Source of the DNA: Aalborgiella sp031424795
GTDB taxonomy: Bacteria > Pseudomonadota > Gammaproteobacteria > Burkholderiales > Burkholderiaceae_C
Length of the DNA stretch: 7,638 nt
Direction of reading: 5' to 3'
Assembly: GCA_031424795.1 (NCBI GenBank)
Contig: JANPIC010000008.1
Coordinates: 1-7,638 of the forward strand
The position numbers were made by a program, and so were the translations under genes. The notes under the pieces are model-generated. The model had not been told where the DNA came from, ran no database searches, and saw only the letters and a program-made list of their open reading frames with translations. Shown here piece after piece: positions 1 to 6,574 of the stretch. The number at the start of each line of letters is the position of its first letter. The first letter of the stretch is position 1.

Positions 1-1
1 T

Positions 2-3000
2 TGGGCGGTGAAGTTCAACGATGATGGTTTTGGTGCTGATGGCCTTGTCGGTACTGGCGATGACCGTCCGAACTTCATGGCATTGACACGCGCAACAGCA
101 ACGCTAGATGCCAACGGCATACCACAAGCAGAAAACACCACCACACCATGGATTGACCAAAATCAAACCTACACTTCAAATTCTTCGCATCAAGTATTCT
201 TGCGCGAATATGCATTCTCGGTTGATACCGGTACTGATGGCATTAAAGATTCACGTGCTGTAAGTACGGGTCGGTTAATCGATGGCACAACTGCTTCTGG
301 CTCAGCTAATGGGGCTGTTGGTAACTGGGGTGAAGTCAAAGAGCAAGCGCTTACCATGCTCGGTATCCGATTAAGTGATCATGATGTCAACAATGTACCG
401 TTGTTATTGACTGACCAATACGGTAAATTTATCCCAGGTGCCAATGGCTATGCACAATTGGTGATGAAGGCAGGTTTAGACCCAGAAACAGGTATTACAC
501 ATGCTGCTCCTTGGCTAAAAGAAGGCACCGCCGCTGGTATTACCACTGTCGGCGCGGAGCGCACCAACCATGCGTTTTTAAACGATATTGCGCACCATGC
601 AGCGCCTGGTTTTGTTGACCTGAACCATGATGGCTTTAAAGAAACAAAACAAGTAGCTGATGCTGATCAAGATACTAATCACAATGGCAAGTTCGACTTT
701 GTTGATAACAATGCCAATGGTTTCTTCGATGCAGGTGATACAACTGACGATATTCTTACCGATGTTAACGGTGACGGATTCGTTACCACAGCCGACTTCT
801 TTGCAGCGGATAGAAATGCAGATGGCTCACTGAACGACCTTACCTATGACGACGAAATGCTGGAATCGCACTTTATTACGGGTGACGGACGCGGTAATGA
901 GAACATTGGCCTGACCACTGTTCACTCTATTTTCCACTCTGAACACAACCGTGCGGTAGAAGTCAATAAGGCAACGATACTTGCCAATGCTGCTGATGCA
1001 ACGCTTAACTCGGCTGATCACACACTTGCTGTGGCCTTTTTAAATGAGTGGTTGCTGACAGATGTCGCAGCAGACTCAACGACAGGTCAAATAACAGCAC
1101 TTAACACTGCAGACTTGGTTTGGGATGGAGAACGCTTGTTCCAGGCCGCTCGTTTCTCTACCGAAATGCAATACCAACATATGGTGTTTGAAGAGTTTGC
1201 GCGCCGCATTCAACCCGCGGTAGATCCATTTATTTTCACCAATAGCGCCGCGTTAGATCCGAGCATTGTGGCAGAATTTGCACACACTGTTTATCGCTTT
1301 GGTCACTCTATGTTGACTGGTACGGTAGATCGTTTGCAAAACGATTTGACCAATATACATGGCGGTGCTGCGACAGATCAAGATACCTTGCTTGCTGTAT
1401 TCCTAAATCCGCAAGCATACAGTGCTGGCGGCACAGATGTAGCAACCATCAATGCCGACATTATCCGTGGTTTGTCGCGTGATGTAGGAAACGCATTAGA
1501 TGAATTTATCGTCACTGATGTGCGTAGCACCTTGTTAGGCTTGCCACTCGATTTGGCTGCACTTAATATTGCCCGTGGTCGTGACACTGGTATTCCGTCA
1601 CTCAACGAAACCCGTGCGCAGATTTATGCTGACACTGGTATTGCCGATTTGAAACCTTACGCTAACTGGGCAGAATTTGCGGCAGCGATTTCGAACCCAG
1701 CGTCGATTATCAACTTTATTGCGGCTTATGGCACACATGCGAGCCTTCTTGCGGCAACCACCATGGCAGAAATGCGCGATGCAGCTGGGAAGCTTGTATT
1801 TGGTGATGACACGCTGACAGGCCCAGCGGCCACTGCTTTTGATAATGATCGCTTTGACTTTTTAAGTGCTTCCGGCATTTACGCCACCCCAGCCCTTGGT
1901 GGTATGAACAACATCGATCTTTGGATTGGCGGCCTCGCCGAGGCGCACCCAGAGTTTGGCGGCATGTTGGGTACGACTTTTAATTATGTATTCGAGTACC
2001 AATTGGAAAGCCTACAAAATGGCGACCGTATGTACTACTTGAGCCGTACGCAAGGGCTTAACTTCCTGAACCAACTGGAACCTAATACTTTTGCAGATAT
2101 GGTGATGCGTAATACCGAGTTGGGCAACGTCTATTCAACCCACTTGAACGGTTTCCTGTTTGTCACGCCAGATCACTTCATTGAGCTGGATAGTGGCATT
2201 GCACAGACCGACTATAACGCTACAGGCGCAGGCATTGACCCGCTTTGGAGTCCTGGCGAGACGCACTCATTGTTGACGCCACTTAAAGTAATGCGTAGCT
2301 ATGTTGGCGCAACGACAACGGTTGATCCTGAGACAGGCATCAAGCATGATGTTGGCGGTACCCTCAGGTTTACGGGTGGTGAGCACGTTGTGGTTGGCGG
2401 TACAGAGGGCAATGACAAAATCTGGACTGACAGAGGCATTGATACCTTGTGGGGCGACGGCGGCGACGATTACCTGAATGCGGGTACAGAGTCGGATAAC
2501 GTGTTTGGTGGTGCGGGCGATGACATTATCGAAGATCCGTTCGGAGATGACTTGTTGCGCGGCAACCAGGGCAATGACGTGATTACCAGCGCCCGTGGCT
2601 TGGATATTTTCTTCGGCGACCAAGGGCAAGACTATATTGTAGTGGGACAGGATGCTGGGGAAGTATTCGCCGGGCAAGACAATGACTTCGTATTGGGTGG
2701 TTCAGGCACTGATGGCTTGATGGGTAATGAGGGCGATGACTGGATTGAAGGTGGTGAAGGTTTGGACGGCATTTCTGGCGAAAACTCACAGTTGTTCTTT
2801 AACAGCACGATTATTGGCCATGACGTATTGAATGGACAAGGCAACGATACCGATTACGATGGTGAATCTGGCGACGACATCATGTTCCAAACCGCGGGTA
2901 TCACGCGCAGCAACGGCATGTTCGGCTTCGACTGGGGTATTCACAAATTTGACTCGACCGCTGCCAACTCTGATTTAGGCATCCCCATTTTCGCAACACA

Positions 3001-6000
3001 ACTACCTTTTACATTGCGTGATCGTTTTGACTCGGTAGAAGGTTTATCGGGCTGGGTTAAAGATGACGTCTTGACAGGGGCGGCAGTATTCAGGGGTGGC
3101 GCAGCTGGCTTTGGTGCGGGCCCAGGCAACCCAGTGGACGAGAGTGATTTAAAAGCAAAAAATGTGCATCTAATCGATGGCCTTGCAGATTTGCTTGGCC
3201 TCTCTCCAGCACAACTCGCTGCGCTAGTGGCGCAGGAATTGGCCGAGGAAGCAGTGATACCAGTGTCCCCAACAGCCGCGCGATCAAGCTCGGTCATCAG
3301 CATCGCAGGGGGTGATGAAATTATCTTGGGTGGTGGTGGCAACGACACTATCAAAGGTAATTTGGGTAACGATATCTTAGATGGTGATGCTTGGTTAAAC
3401 GTACGTATCAAAATCGTTCATGCTGGCGTCACTTATTCAGCTGAGTCCATGAACACAAGCACCTTAATCAGTGGCCCGAATGCAGGTAAAGTATTCAACA
3501 CCTTTGCGGATGGCAAGCCTGATTTCAGCAGCCCAGCATTTGGTGGTAGATCGCTTACGTCCTTGATGTTGGACAGAACGCTTAATCCTGGTGACCTCAG
3601 CATTGTGCGCGAAATCTTATACTCCACCACGGCTGCAACTGATGTAGACACCGCAGTTTACAATGGCAATCTGTCTGAATACACCATTGTGCGCAACGAC
3701 GACGGAACAATGACCGTCACCCACACTCCAGTAATTGTTGGTGGTGGTGGCGCAGTCGTTGATGACGGCATCGACACCATACGGAATTTTGAGCGGCTTC
3801 AGTTTGCGGATGGATTTCACTTGACATCAGAGTTTGTAAACAGTGCACCTATCATCAACTCTAATGGCGCCTTGGCGACGGCTGCCATCAGCCTTGCAGA
3901 GAATGGCACAGCGGTGACCACAGTAACGGCAACCGATGCGAACATTTTCATTGGTAGTCCGCTTGTTCAAACACTTGCTTTCTCTATCAGCGGTGGTGCA
4001 GATGCGGGACTGTTCAGCATCAACGCAACTACAGGTGAATTGAATTTTATGGCGGCACCCAACTTTGAAGCCCCTGCAGATGTAGGTGCTGACAATGTAT
4101 ATGACGTGGTGGTGCAGGTAAGCGATGGCACTTTGGTGGATACACAAGCGTTGGCGGTCACGGTCACCAATGTGAATGAAGCGCCAGTGATTACCTCTGC
4201 GGCAGCAGTTAGCGTTGCAGAAAACACTACAGTGGTAGATACTGTGACAGCCACTGACCAAGATGCAGGCGCAACACAGGCTTTCTCTATCAGCGGTGGT
4301 GCAGATGCGGGACTGTTCAGCATCAACGCAACTACTGGCGTATTAAGCTTTGTGGCTGCGCCCAACTTTGAAGCACCTGCCAGTGCAGCTGGCAGCAATG
4401 TGTATGACGTGGTGGTGCAAGTAAGCGATGGCACTTTGGTGGATACACAAGCGTTGACGGTGACAGTAACCAATGTGGATGAAGCATCAACGGGAGCTAT
4501 CAACATTACTAGCTTCGTTGACAATGCTGGCAGTGCGAGCCTGACTGCAACTAGCACCATAGCCGATCCAGACGCTCCAGCTCTGGTGCCAAGCTATCAA
4601 TGGCAAAGCTTGGTTGGTGGTGTTTTTACCGACATTGTGGGCGCTACAGCGGCTACGTTGGATAATCAAGCCAATACCACGGTGCGTGTGACTTCAAGCT
4701 ACACCGATGCATTCGGGCTCAATAGTTTTGTGTCAGCGCAAACTGCAATCGTCGGCAGTGGTGGCAATGACCTTATTGCGGGCATGGCTGGTGCCGAGTT
4801 TATGCTAGGCTTGGATGGTAACGATACGCTAGTGGCAAGTGCTGGTAACGATACGGTTGTTGGCGGCGCAGGTACTGATACCTACGATTTATCTGCGACG
4901 ACTACCAGTGCAACTGTCAACCTTGCTACTGGCACATCTTCAAGCTTGTCAACAGGTACAGACACGCTGTCAGGTATTGAGAATGTGACAGGTAGTTCTG
5001 TGGCAGATAACTTGACGGGTAATGCTGGCGCGAACACCCTCGACGGTGGTGCTGGTAACGACACCATGGTTGGCGGTGCAGGTAACGACATCTACGTGGT
5101 TGACAATGCTGGCGATGTTGTTGTTGAAGCCGCCGGTGGTGGTACGGATCAGGTCAACAGCTCGATCACCTACAACCTAGGCGCTGACGTAGAAAACCTG
5201 ACCTTGACTGGTGCAGGTAACGTTAATGGTACTGGCAATGCACTTGCTAATGTGTTGACTGGCAACACGGGCGACAATGTGCTTGTTGGTGGTGCTGGCG
5301 ATGATATCTTGAATGGCGGCGGTGGTAACGATCTACTCGACGGCGGTGCTGGTAACGACATCATGTCTGGCGGTGCTGGGAATGACACCTACATCGTTAG
5401 CAACGTGCCGGGTGATGTGATCAACGAAGCGGTGAATGAAGGCATTGACACGGTGCAAACCGCGTTGACATACAACTTGGCCACCAGCCTTAATACGGCC
5501 AACGTTGAAAACCTGACCCTGACGGGCGCAGGCAATGTTAATGGTACGGGCAATGCACTTGACAACGTGATCACTGGCAACAGTGGCAACAACAGGCTTG
5601 ATGCGGGTACGGCGGGTGCTGACACCTTGATAGGTGGTTTGGGTAACGACACTTTCGTGGTTGACCATGCTGGTGTGACGGTGGTTGAGGCTGCTGGTGA
5701 AGGTACCGATACGGTTCTTGCTTCTGTCACAACTACGTTGTCGAACAACGTCGAGAACTTGACACTTGTCATCAGCTCTGGCCCCATCAATGGTACTGGC
5801 AATGCGGGCAACAACGTCATCACCGGCAACAACTTTGACAACATCCTCAATGCAGGCACAGCTGGCACAGATACCTTGAGAGGTGGCTTGGGTAACGATA
5901 CTTATATTGTTGACCATGCCGGTGTCACAGTAATAGAAACAAATGCAGTCGGCTCTGGTGTAGACAACGTGCAAAGTAGCGTCAGCTTTACCCTATCTAA

Positions 6001-6526
6001 CAATGTTGAAAACTTGACGCTTACTGGAAATGGCAATATCAATGGCACAGGAAACGGTGCAGCCAATGTGATCACCGGCAACAGTGGCAACAATGTGTTG
6101 GTGGGTGGTGGTGGCAACGATACGATAATTGCTGGAGCTGGTAACGATACGGTGACGGGTGGTGCAGGCGCAGATACTATCACGCTAGGTTCTGGCAACG
6201 ATACTGTGGTTTTACTGGCAACGGGCGATTCAGGTAACACGGCAGCCACTGTTGATACTGTCACTGATTTTGTCACGTCACTGGCTGACGCGCTCAACGG
6301 CGACATAATTGATGTGTCTGCTATTGATGCAAATACCACTTTGGCTGGCAACCAAGCGTTTACGTTCATAGGGACAAGTGCTTTCACGGCTGCGGGGCAA
6401 CTGCGCTATGTGCAAATCGGCGCTGATACCTTCGTCCAAGGCAATGTGAATGCTGGATTGGGAGCAGATTTCAGCATCCAACTCAGTGGTTTGCATGTCT
6501 TAGGTGCTGCAGATTTCGTTTTGTAA
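2..6526 (+). CDS. RTX-type secreted heme peroxidase (animal peroxidase family), 5' truncated
   Basis: This is a giant extracellular heme peroxidase expected to oxidise substrates with H2O2. The frame stays open to the left edge, so the GTG at 8 is not taken as the start; residue numbers below count from that codon (2172 residues to the TAA). Order of modules: peroxidase domain ~1-735; RTX block 797-960; conserved linker ~961-1095; short RTX 1100-1127; conserved segment ending DGIDTIRNFERLQFAD ~1128-1268; two cadherin-like repeats ~1292-1491; Ig-like ~1495-1580; RTX 1583-2070; serralysin-like C-terminus 2073-2172. Visible active-site elements are Arg295 and Glu298 (GDGRGNEN), EHNR 312-315, proximal His433 (YRFGHSML) and Asn520 (LNIARGRD). 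The distal Asp-His segment must lie upstream of the window. The layout matches bacterial 'peroxicins'; MopA-like Mn(II) oxidases share peroxidase plus RTX modules. No cysteine is present, as is common for type I secretion substrates. Family is certain; substrate is unknown. Confidence 0.95.
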   Translation, partial: WAVKFNDDGFGADGLVGTGDDRPNFMALTRATATLDANGIPQAENTTTPWIDQNQTYTSNSSHQVFLREYAFSVDTGTDGIKDSRAVSTGRLIDGTTASGSANGAVGNWGEVKEQALTMLGIRLSDHDVNNVPLLLTDQYGKFIPGANGYAQLVMKAGLDPETGITHAAPWLKEGTAAGITTVGAERTNHAFLNDIAHHAAPGFVDLNHDGFKETKQVADADQDTNHNGKFDFVDNNANGFFDAGDTTDDILTDVNGDGFVTTADFFAADRNADGSLNDLTYDDEMLESHFITGDGRGNENIGLTTVHSIFHSEHNRAVEVNKATILANAADATLNSADHTLAVAFLNEWLLTDVAADSTTGQITALNTADLVWDGERLFQAARFSTEMQYQHMVFEEFARRIQPAVDPFIFTNSAALDPSIVAEFAHTVYRFGHSMLTGTVDRLQNDLTNIHGGAATDQDTLLAVFLNPQAYSAGGTDVATINADIIRGLSRDVGNALDEFIVTDVRSTLLGLPLDLAALNIARGRDTGIPSLNETRAQIYADTGIADLKPYANWAEFAAAISNPASIINFIAAYGTHASLLAATTMAEMRDAAGKLVFGDDTLTGPAATAFDNDRFDFLSASGIYATPALGGMNNIDLWIGGLAEAHPEFGGMLGTTFNYVFEYQLESLQNGDRMYYLSRTQGLNFLNQLEPNTFADMVMRNTELGNVYSTHLNGFLFVTPDHFIELDSGIAQTDYNATGAGIDPLWSPGETHSLLTPLKVMRSYVGATTTVDPETGIKHDVGGTLRFTGGEHVVVGGTEGNDKIWTDRGIDTLWGDGGDDYLNAGTESDNVFGGAGDDIIEDPFGDDLLRGNQGNDVITSARGLDIFFGDQGQDYIVVGQDAGEVFAGQDNDFVLGGSGTDGLMGNEGDDWIEGGEGLDGISGENSQLFFNSTIIGHDVLNGQGNDTDYDGESGDDIMFQTAGITRSNGMFGFDWGIHKFDSTAANSDLGIPIFATQLPFTLRDRFDSVEGLSGWVKDDVLTGAAVFRGGAAGFGAGPGNPVDESDLKAKNVHLIDGLADLLGLSPAQLAALVAQELAEEAVIPVSPTAARSSSVISIAGGDEIILGGGGNDTIKGNLGNDILDGDAWLNVRIKIVHAGVTYSAESMNTSTLISGPNAGKVFNTFADGKPDFSSPAFGGRSLTSLMLDRTLNPGDLSIVREILYSTTAATDVDTAVYNGNLSEYTIVRNDDGTMTVTHTPVIVGGGGAVVDDGIDTIRNFERLQFADGFHLTSEFVNSAPIINSNGALATAAISLAENGTAVTTVTATDANIFIGSPLVQTLAFSISGGADAGLFSINATTGELNFMAAPNFEAPADVGADNVYDVVVQVSDGTLVDTQALAVTVTNVNEAPVITSAAAVSVAENTTVVDTVTATDQDAGATQAFSISGGADAGLFSINATTGVLSFVAAPNFEAPASAAGSNVYDVVVQVSDGTLVDTQALTVTVTNVDEASTGAINITSFVDNAGSASLTATSTIADPDAPALVPSYQWQSLVGGVFTDIVGATAATLDNQANTTVRVTSSYTDAFGLNSFVSAQTAIVGSGGNDLIAGMAGAEFMLGLDGNDTLVASAGNDTVVGGAGTDTYDLSATTTSATVNLATGTSSSLSTGTDTLSGIENVTGSSVADNLTGNAGANTLDGGAGNDTMVGGAGNDIYVVDNAGDVVVEAAGGGTDQVNSSITYNLGADVENLTLTGAGNVNGTGNALANVLTGNTGDNVLVGGAGDDILNGGGGNDLLDGGAGNDIMSGGAGNDTYIVSNVPGDVINEAVNEGIDTVQTALTYNLATSLNTANVENLTLTGAGNVNGTGNALDNVITGNSGNNRLDAGTAGADTLIGGLGNDTFVVDHAGVTVVEAAGEGTDTVLASVTTTLSNNVENLTLVISSGPINGTGNAGNNVITGNNFDNILNAGTAGTDTLRGGLGNDTYIVDHAGVTVIETNAVGSGVDNVQSSVSFTLSNNVENLTLTGNGNINGTGNGAANVITGNSGNNVLVGGGGNDTIIAGAGNDTVTGGAGADTITLGSGNDTVVLLATGDSGNTAATVDTVTDFVTSLADALNGDIIDVSAIDANTTLAGNQAFTFIGTSAFTAAGQLRYVQIGADTFVQGNVNAGLGADFSIQLSGLHVLGAADFVL
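8..2212 (+). other. Animal-type heme peroxidase catalytic domain (partial at N-terminus)
   Basis: Residues ~1-735 follow the An_peroxidase family (PF03098). SHQVFLREY (60-68) and LNDIAHHAAPG (191-201) are typical of the bacterial branch. By alignment from memory to myeloperoxidase, Arg295 corresponds to the distal catalytic Arg239, and Glu298 to Glu242, which forms a heme ester. Asn299 stands where myeloperoxidase has Met243, so a sulfonium heme link is not expected. His433 matches the proximal ligand His336, and Asn520 matches its partner Asn421 (spacing 87 here against 85). The distal histidine and the second ester-forming aspartate would lie just upstream of the window, so catalytic completeness cannot be confirmed here. 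Confidence 0.93.
617..838 (+). repeat. String of five EF-hand-like DxNx(D/N)G calcium loops inside the peroxidase domain
   Basis: Residues 204-277 contain five short loops of the EF-hand/dockerin type: DLNHDG (204), DTNHNG (222), DNNANG (233), DVNGDG (252) and DRNADG (268), spaced 18, 11, 19 and 16 residues. They sit between the family-typical HHAAPG and DDEMLESHFITGDGRG segments, just before the catalytic Arg295. The loop at 252 has Asp at position 12 of the loop (263), as do those at 222 (233) and 233 (244). Calcium binding is inferred from the motif; full flanking EF helices are not obvious, so these may be dockerin-like or thrombospondin type 3-like loops. Confidence 0.75.
2396..2887 (+). 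repeat. First RTX (hemolysin-type calcium-binding) block
   Basis: Residues 797-960 carry diverged glycine/aspartate nonapeptides of the GGxGxDxUx type, for example GGAGDDIIE, RGNQGNDVI and MGNEGDDWIEGG, ending in SGDDIMF. Such repeats fold into calcium-bound parallel beta-rolls after export. The block directly follows the peroxidase domain, and its irregular pattern matches the block found at this point in other bacterial RTX-peroxidases. DNA identity between units is low, indicating an old array. Confidence 0.9.
2888..3811 (+). other. Conserved RTX-peroxidase linker with a short second RTX patch
   Basis: Residues 961-1268 include a segment starting GMFGFDWGIHK, then DRFDSVEGLSGW and a helical stretch around LSPAQLAALVAQELAEE (1066-1082). 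A short RTX patch follows at 1100-1127 (ILGGGGNDTIKG), then NVRIKIVHAG and a conserved end segment, DGIDTIRNFERLQFAD. I recognise these phrases as recurring in bacterial RTX-peroxidases, but I know no assigned function. The segment closes the conserved core; what follows looks like an exchangeable tail. Confidence 0.7.
3881..4483 (+). repeat. Two tandem cadherin-like repeats with a 303-nt period
   Basis: Residues ~1292-1393 and ~1394-1492 each contain a LAENG/VAEN start, a TVTATD strand, FSISGGADAGLFSINATTG, APNFEAPA, a YDVVVQVSDGTLVDTQAL strand and a final TNVNEAP or TNVDEA. These match cadherin-type repeats with their calcium-ligand positions. A 56-nt stretch is identical at 3977-4032 and 4280-4335, and a 53-nt stretch differs by one base at 4101-4153 and 4404-4456, both offset by exactly 303 nt. 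Likely roles are spacing, adhesion or matrix contact, which is inference. Confidence 0.85.
4490..4747 (+). other. Ig-like domain
   Basis: Residues ~1495-1580 read like the Ig-like modules found in large bacterial exoproteins. They include SYQWQ (core tryptophan), the GATAATLDNQANTTVRV strand pair, and SYTDAFG near the end. The domain sits between the cadherin-like pair and the long RTX region and probably serves as a spacer. Confidence 0.6.
4754..6217 (+). repeat. Third RTX region made of five long-period units
   Basis: Residues 1583-2070 are dense in GGAGNDT-type nonapeptides, expected to bind calcium in beta-rolls. Above that lies a longer period. Each unit opens with (V/I)EN(L/V)T, continues with NGTGN...NV(I/L)TGN.G, then nonapeptides, then a YIVDHAGVTVVEA-like strand and GTDTV. 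Unit starts, taken at the Glu of VEN/IEN, are at 4979, 5192, 5507, 5753 and 6008, giving steps of 71, 105, 82 and 85 residues. The length differences come mainly from the number of nonapeptides and from short inserts. Recurrent DNA words such as ggtaacga mark the nonapeptides. Confidence 0.92.
6224..6523 (+). other. Serralysin-type C-terminal domain / type I secretion signal
   Basis: Residues 2073-2172 show TVDTVTDFV, then NGDIIDVSAIDAN, a TFIGTSAFT strand, QLRYVQIGAD and the end LSGLHVLGAADFVL. This follows the M10 serralysin C-terminal family (PF08548), which caps the beta-roll and carries the uncleaved type I export signal. The final Asp plus three hydrophobic residues (DFVL) parallels the DFIV-like ends of serralysins. 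The cognate ABC transporter, membrane fusion and TolC-like genes are not in this window. Confidence 0.85.
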
Positions 6527-6542
6527 AACGCACCTCCCCTCT

Positions 6543-6574
6543 AAAAGCCTCCGCCAAAAAACGGAGGCTTTTTT
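6543..6574 (+). terminator. Rho-independent terminator shared by convergent genes
   Basis: An 11-bp perfect inverted repeat (aaaagcctccg at 6543-6553, cggaggctttt at 6562-6572) encloses an 8-nt loop. On the plus strand the stem ends in six consecutive T (6569-6574), a good terminator for the peroxidase gene, whose stop is 17 nt upstream. On the minus strand the hairpin starts directly after the dusC stop, but only four T follow before ag, so termination of dusC there is probably weaker. Confidence 0.9.

Noticed and set aside
8..10. GTG as the real start of the peroxidase gene
   Set aside because: The frame is open to the left edge, no ribosome binding site can be seen, and the family needs an upstream segment with the distal Asp-His. 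The gene is cut by the window.
2941..3411. Minus-strand open frame (156 codons) opposite the linker
   Set aside because: Low-complexity Ser/Pro/Ala translation without a known family; the plus-strand product is conserved here.
3967..4560. Minus-strand open frame (197 codons) opposite the cadherin-like repeats
   Set aside because: Its internal repeats simply mirror the 303-nt repeat of the plus-strand gene; there is no independent coding sign.
5333..5974. Long minus-strand open frame (213 codons) opposite the RTX region
   Set aside because: It is a shadow of repetitive Gly/Asp/Asn/Thr codons. Its translation has no recognisable domain, and the plus strand is clearly coding.
4754..6217. CRISPR-like array or satellite repeat
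   Set aside because: The repeats are in frame, encode RTX nonapeptides, and have no constant direct repeat with unique spacers.
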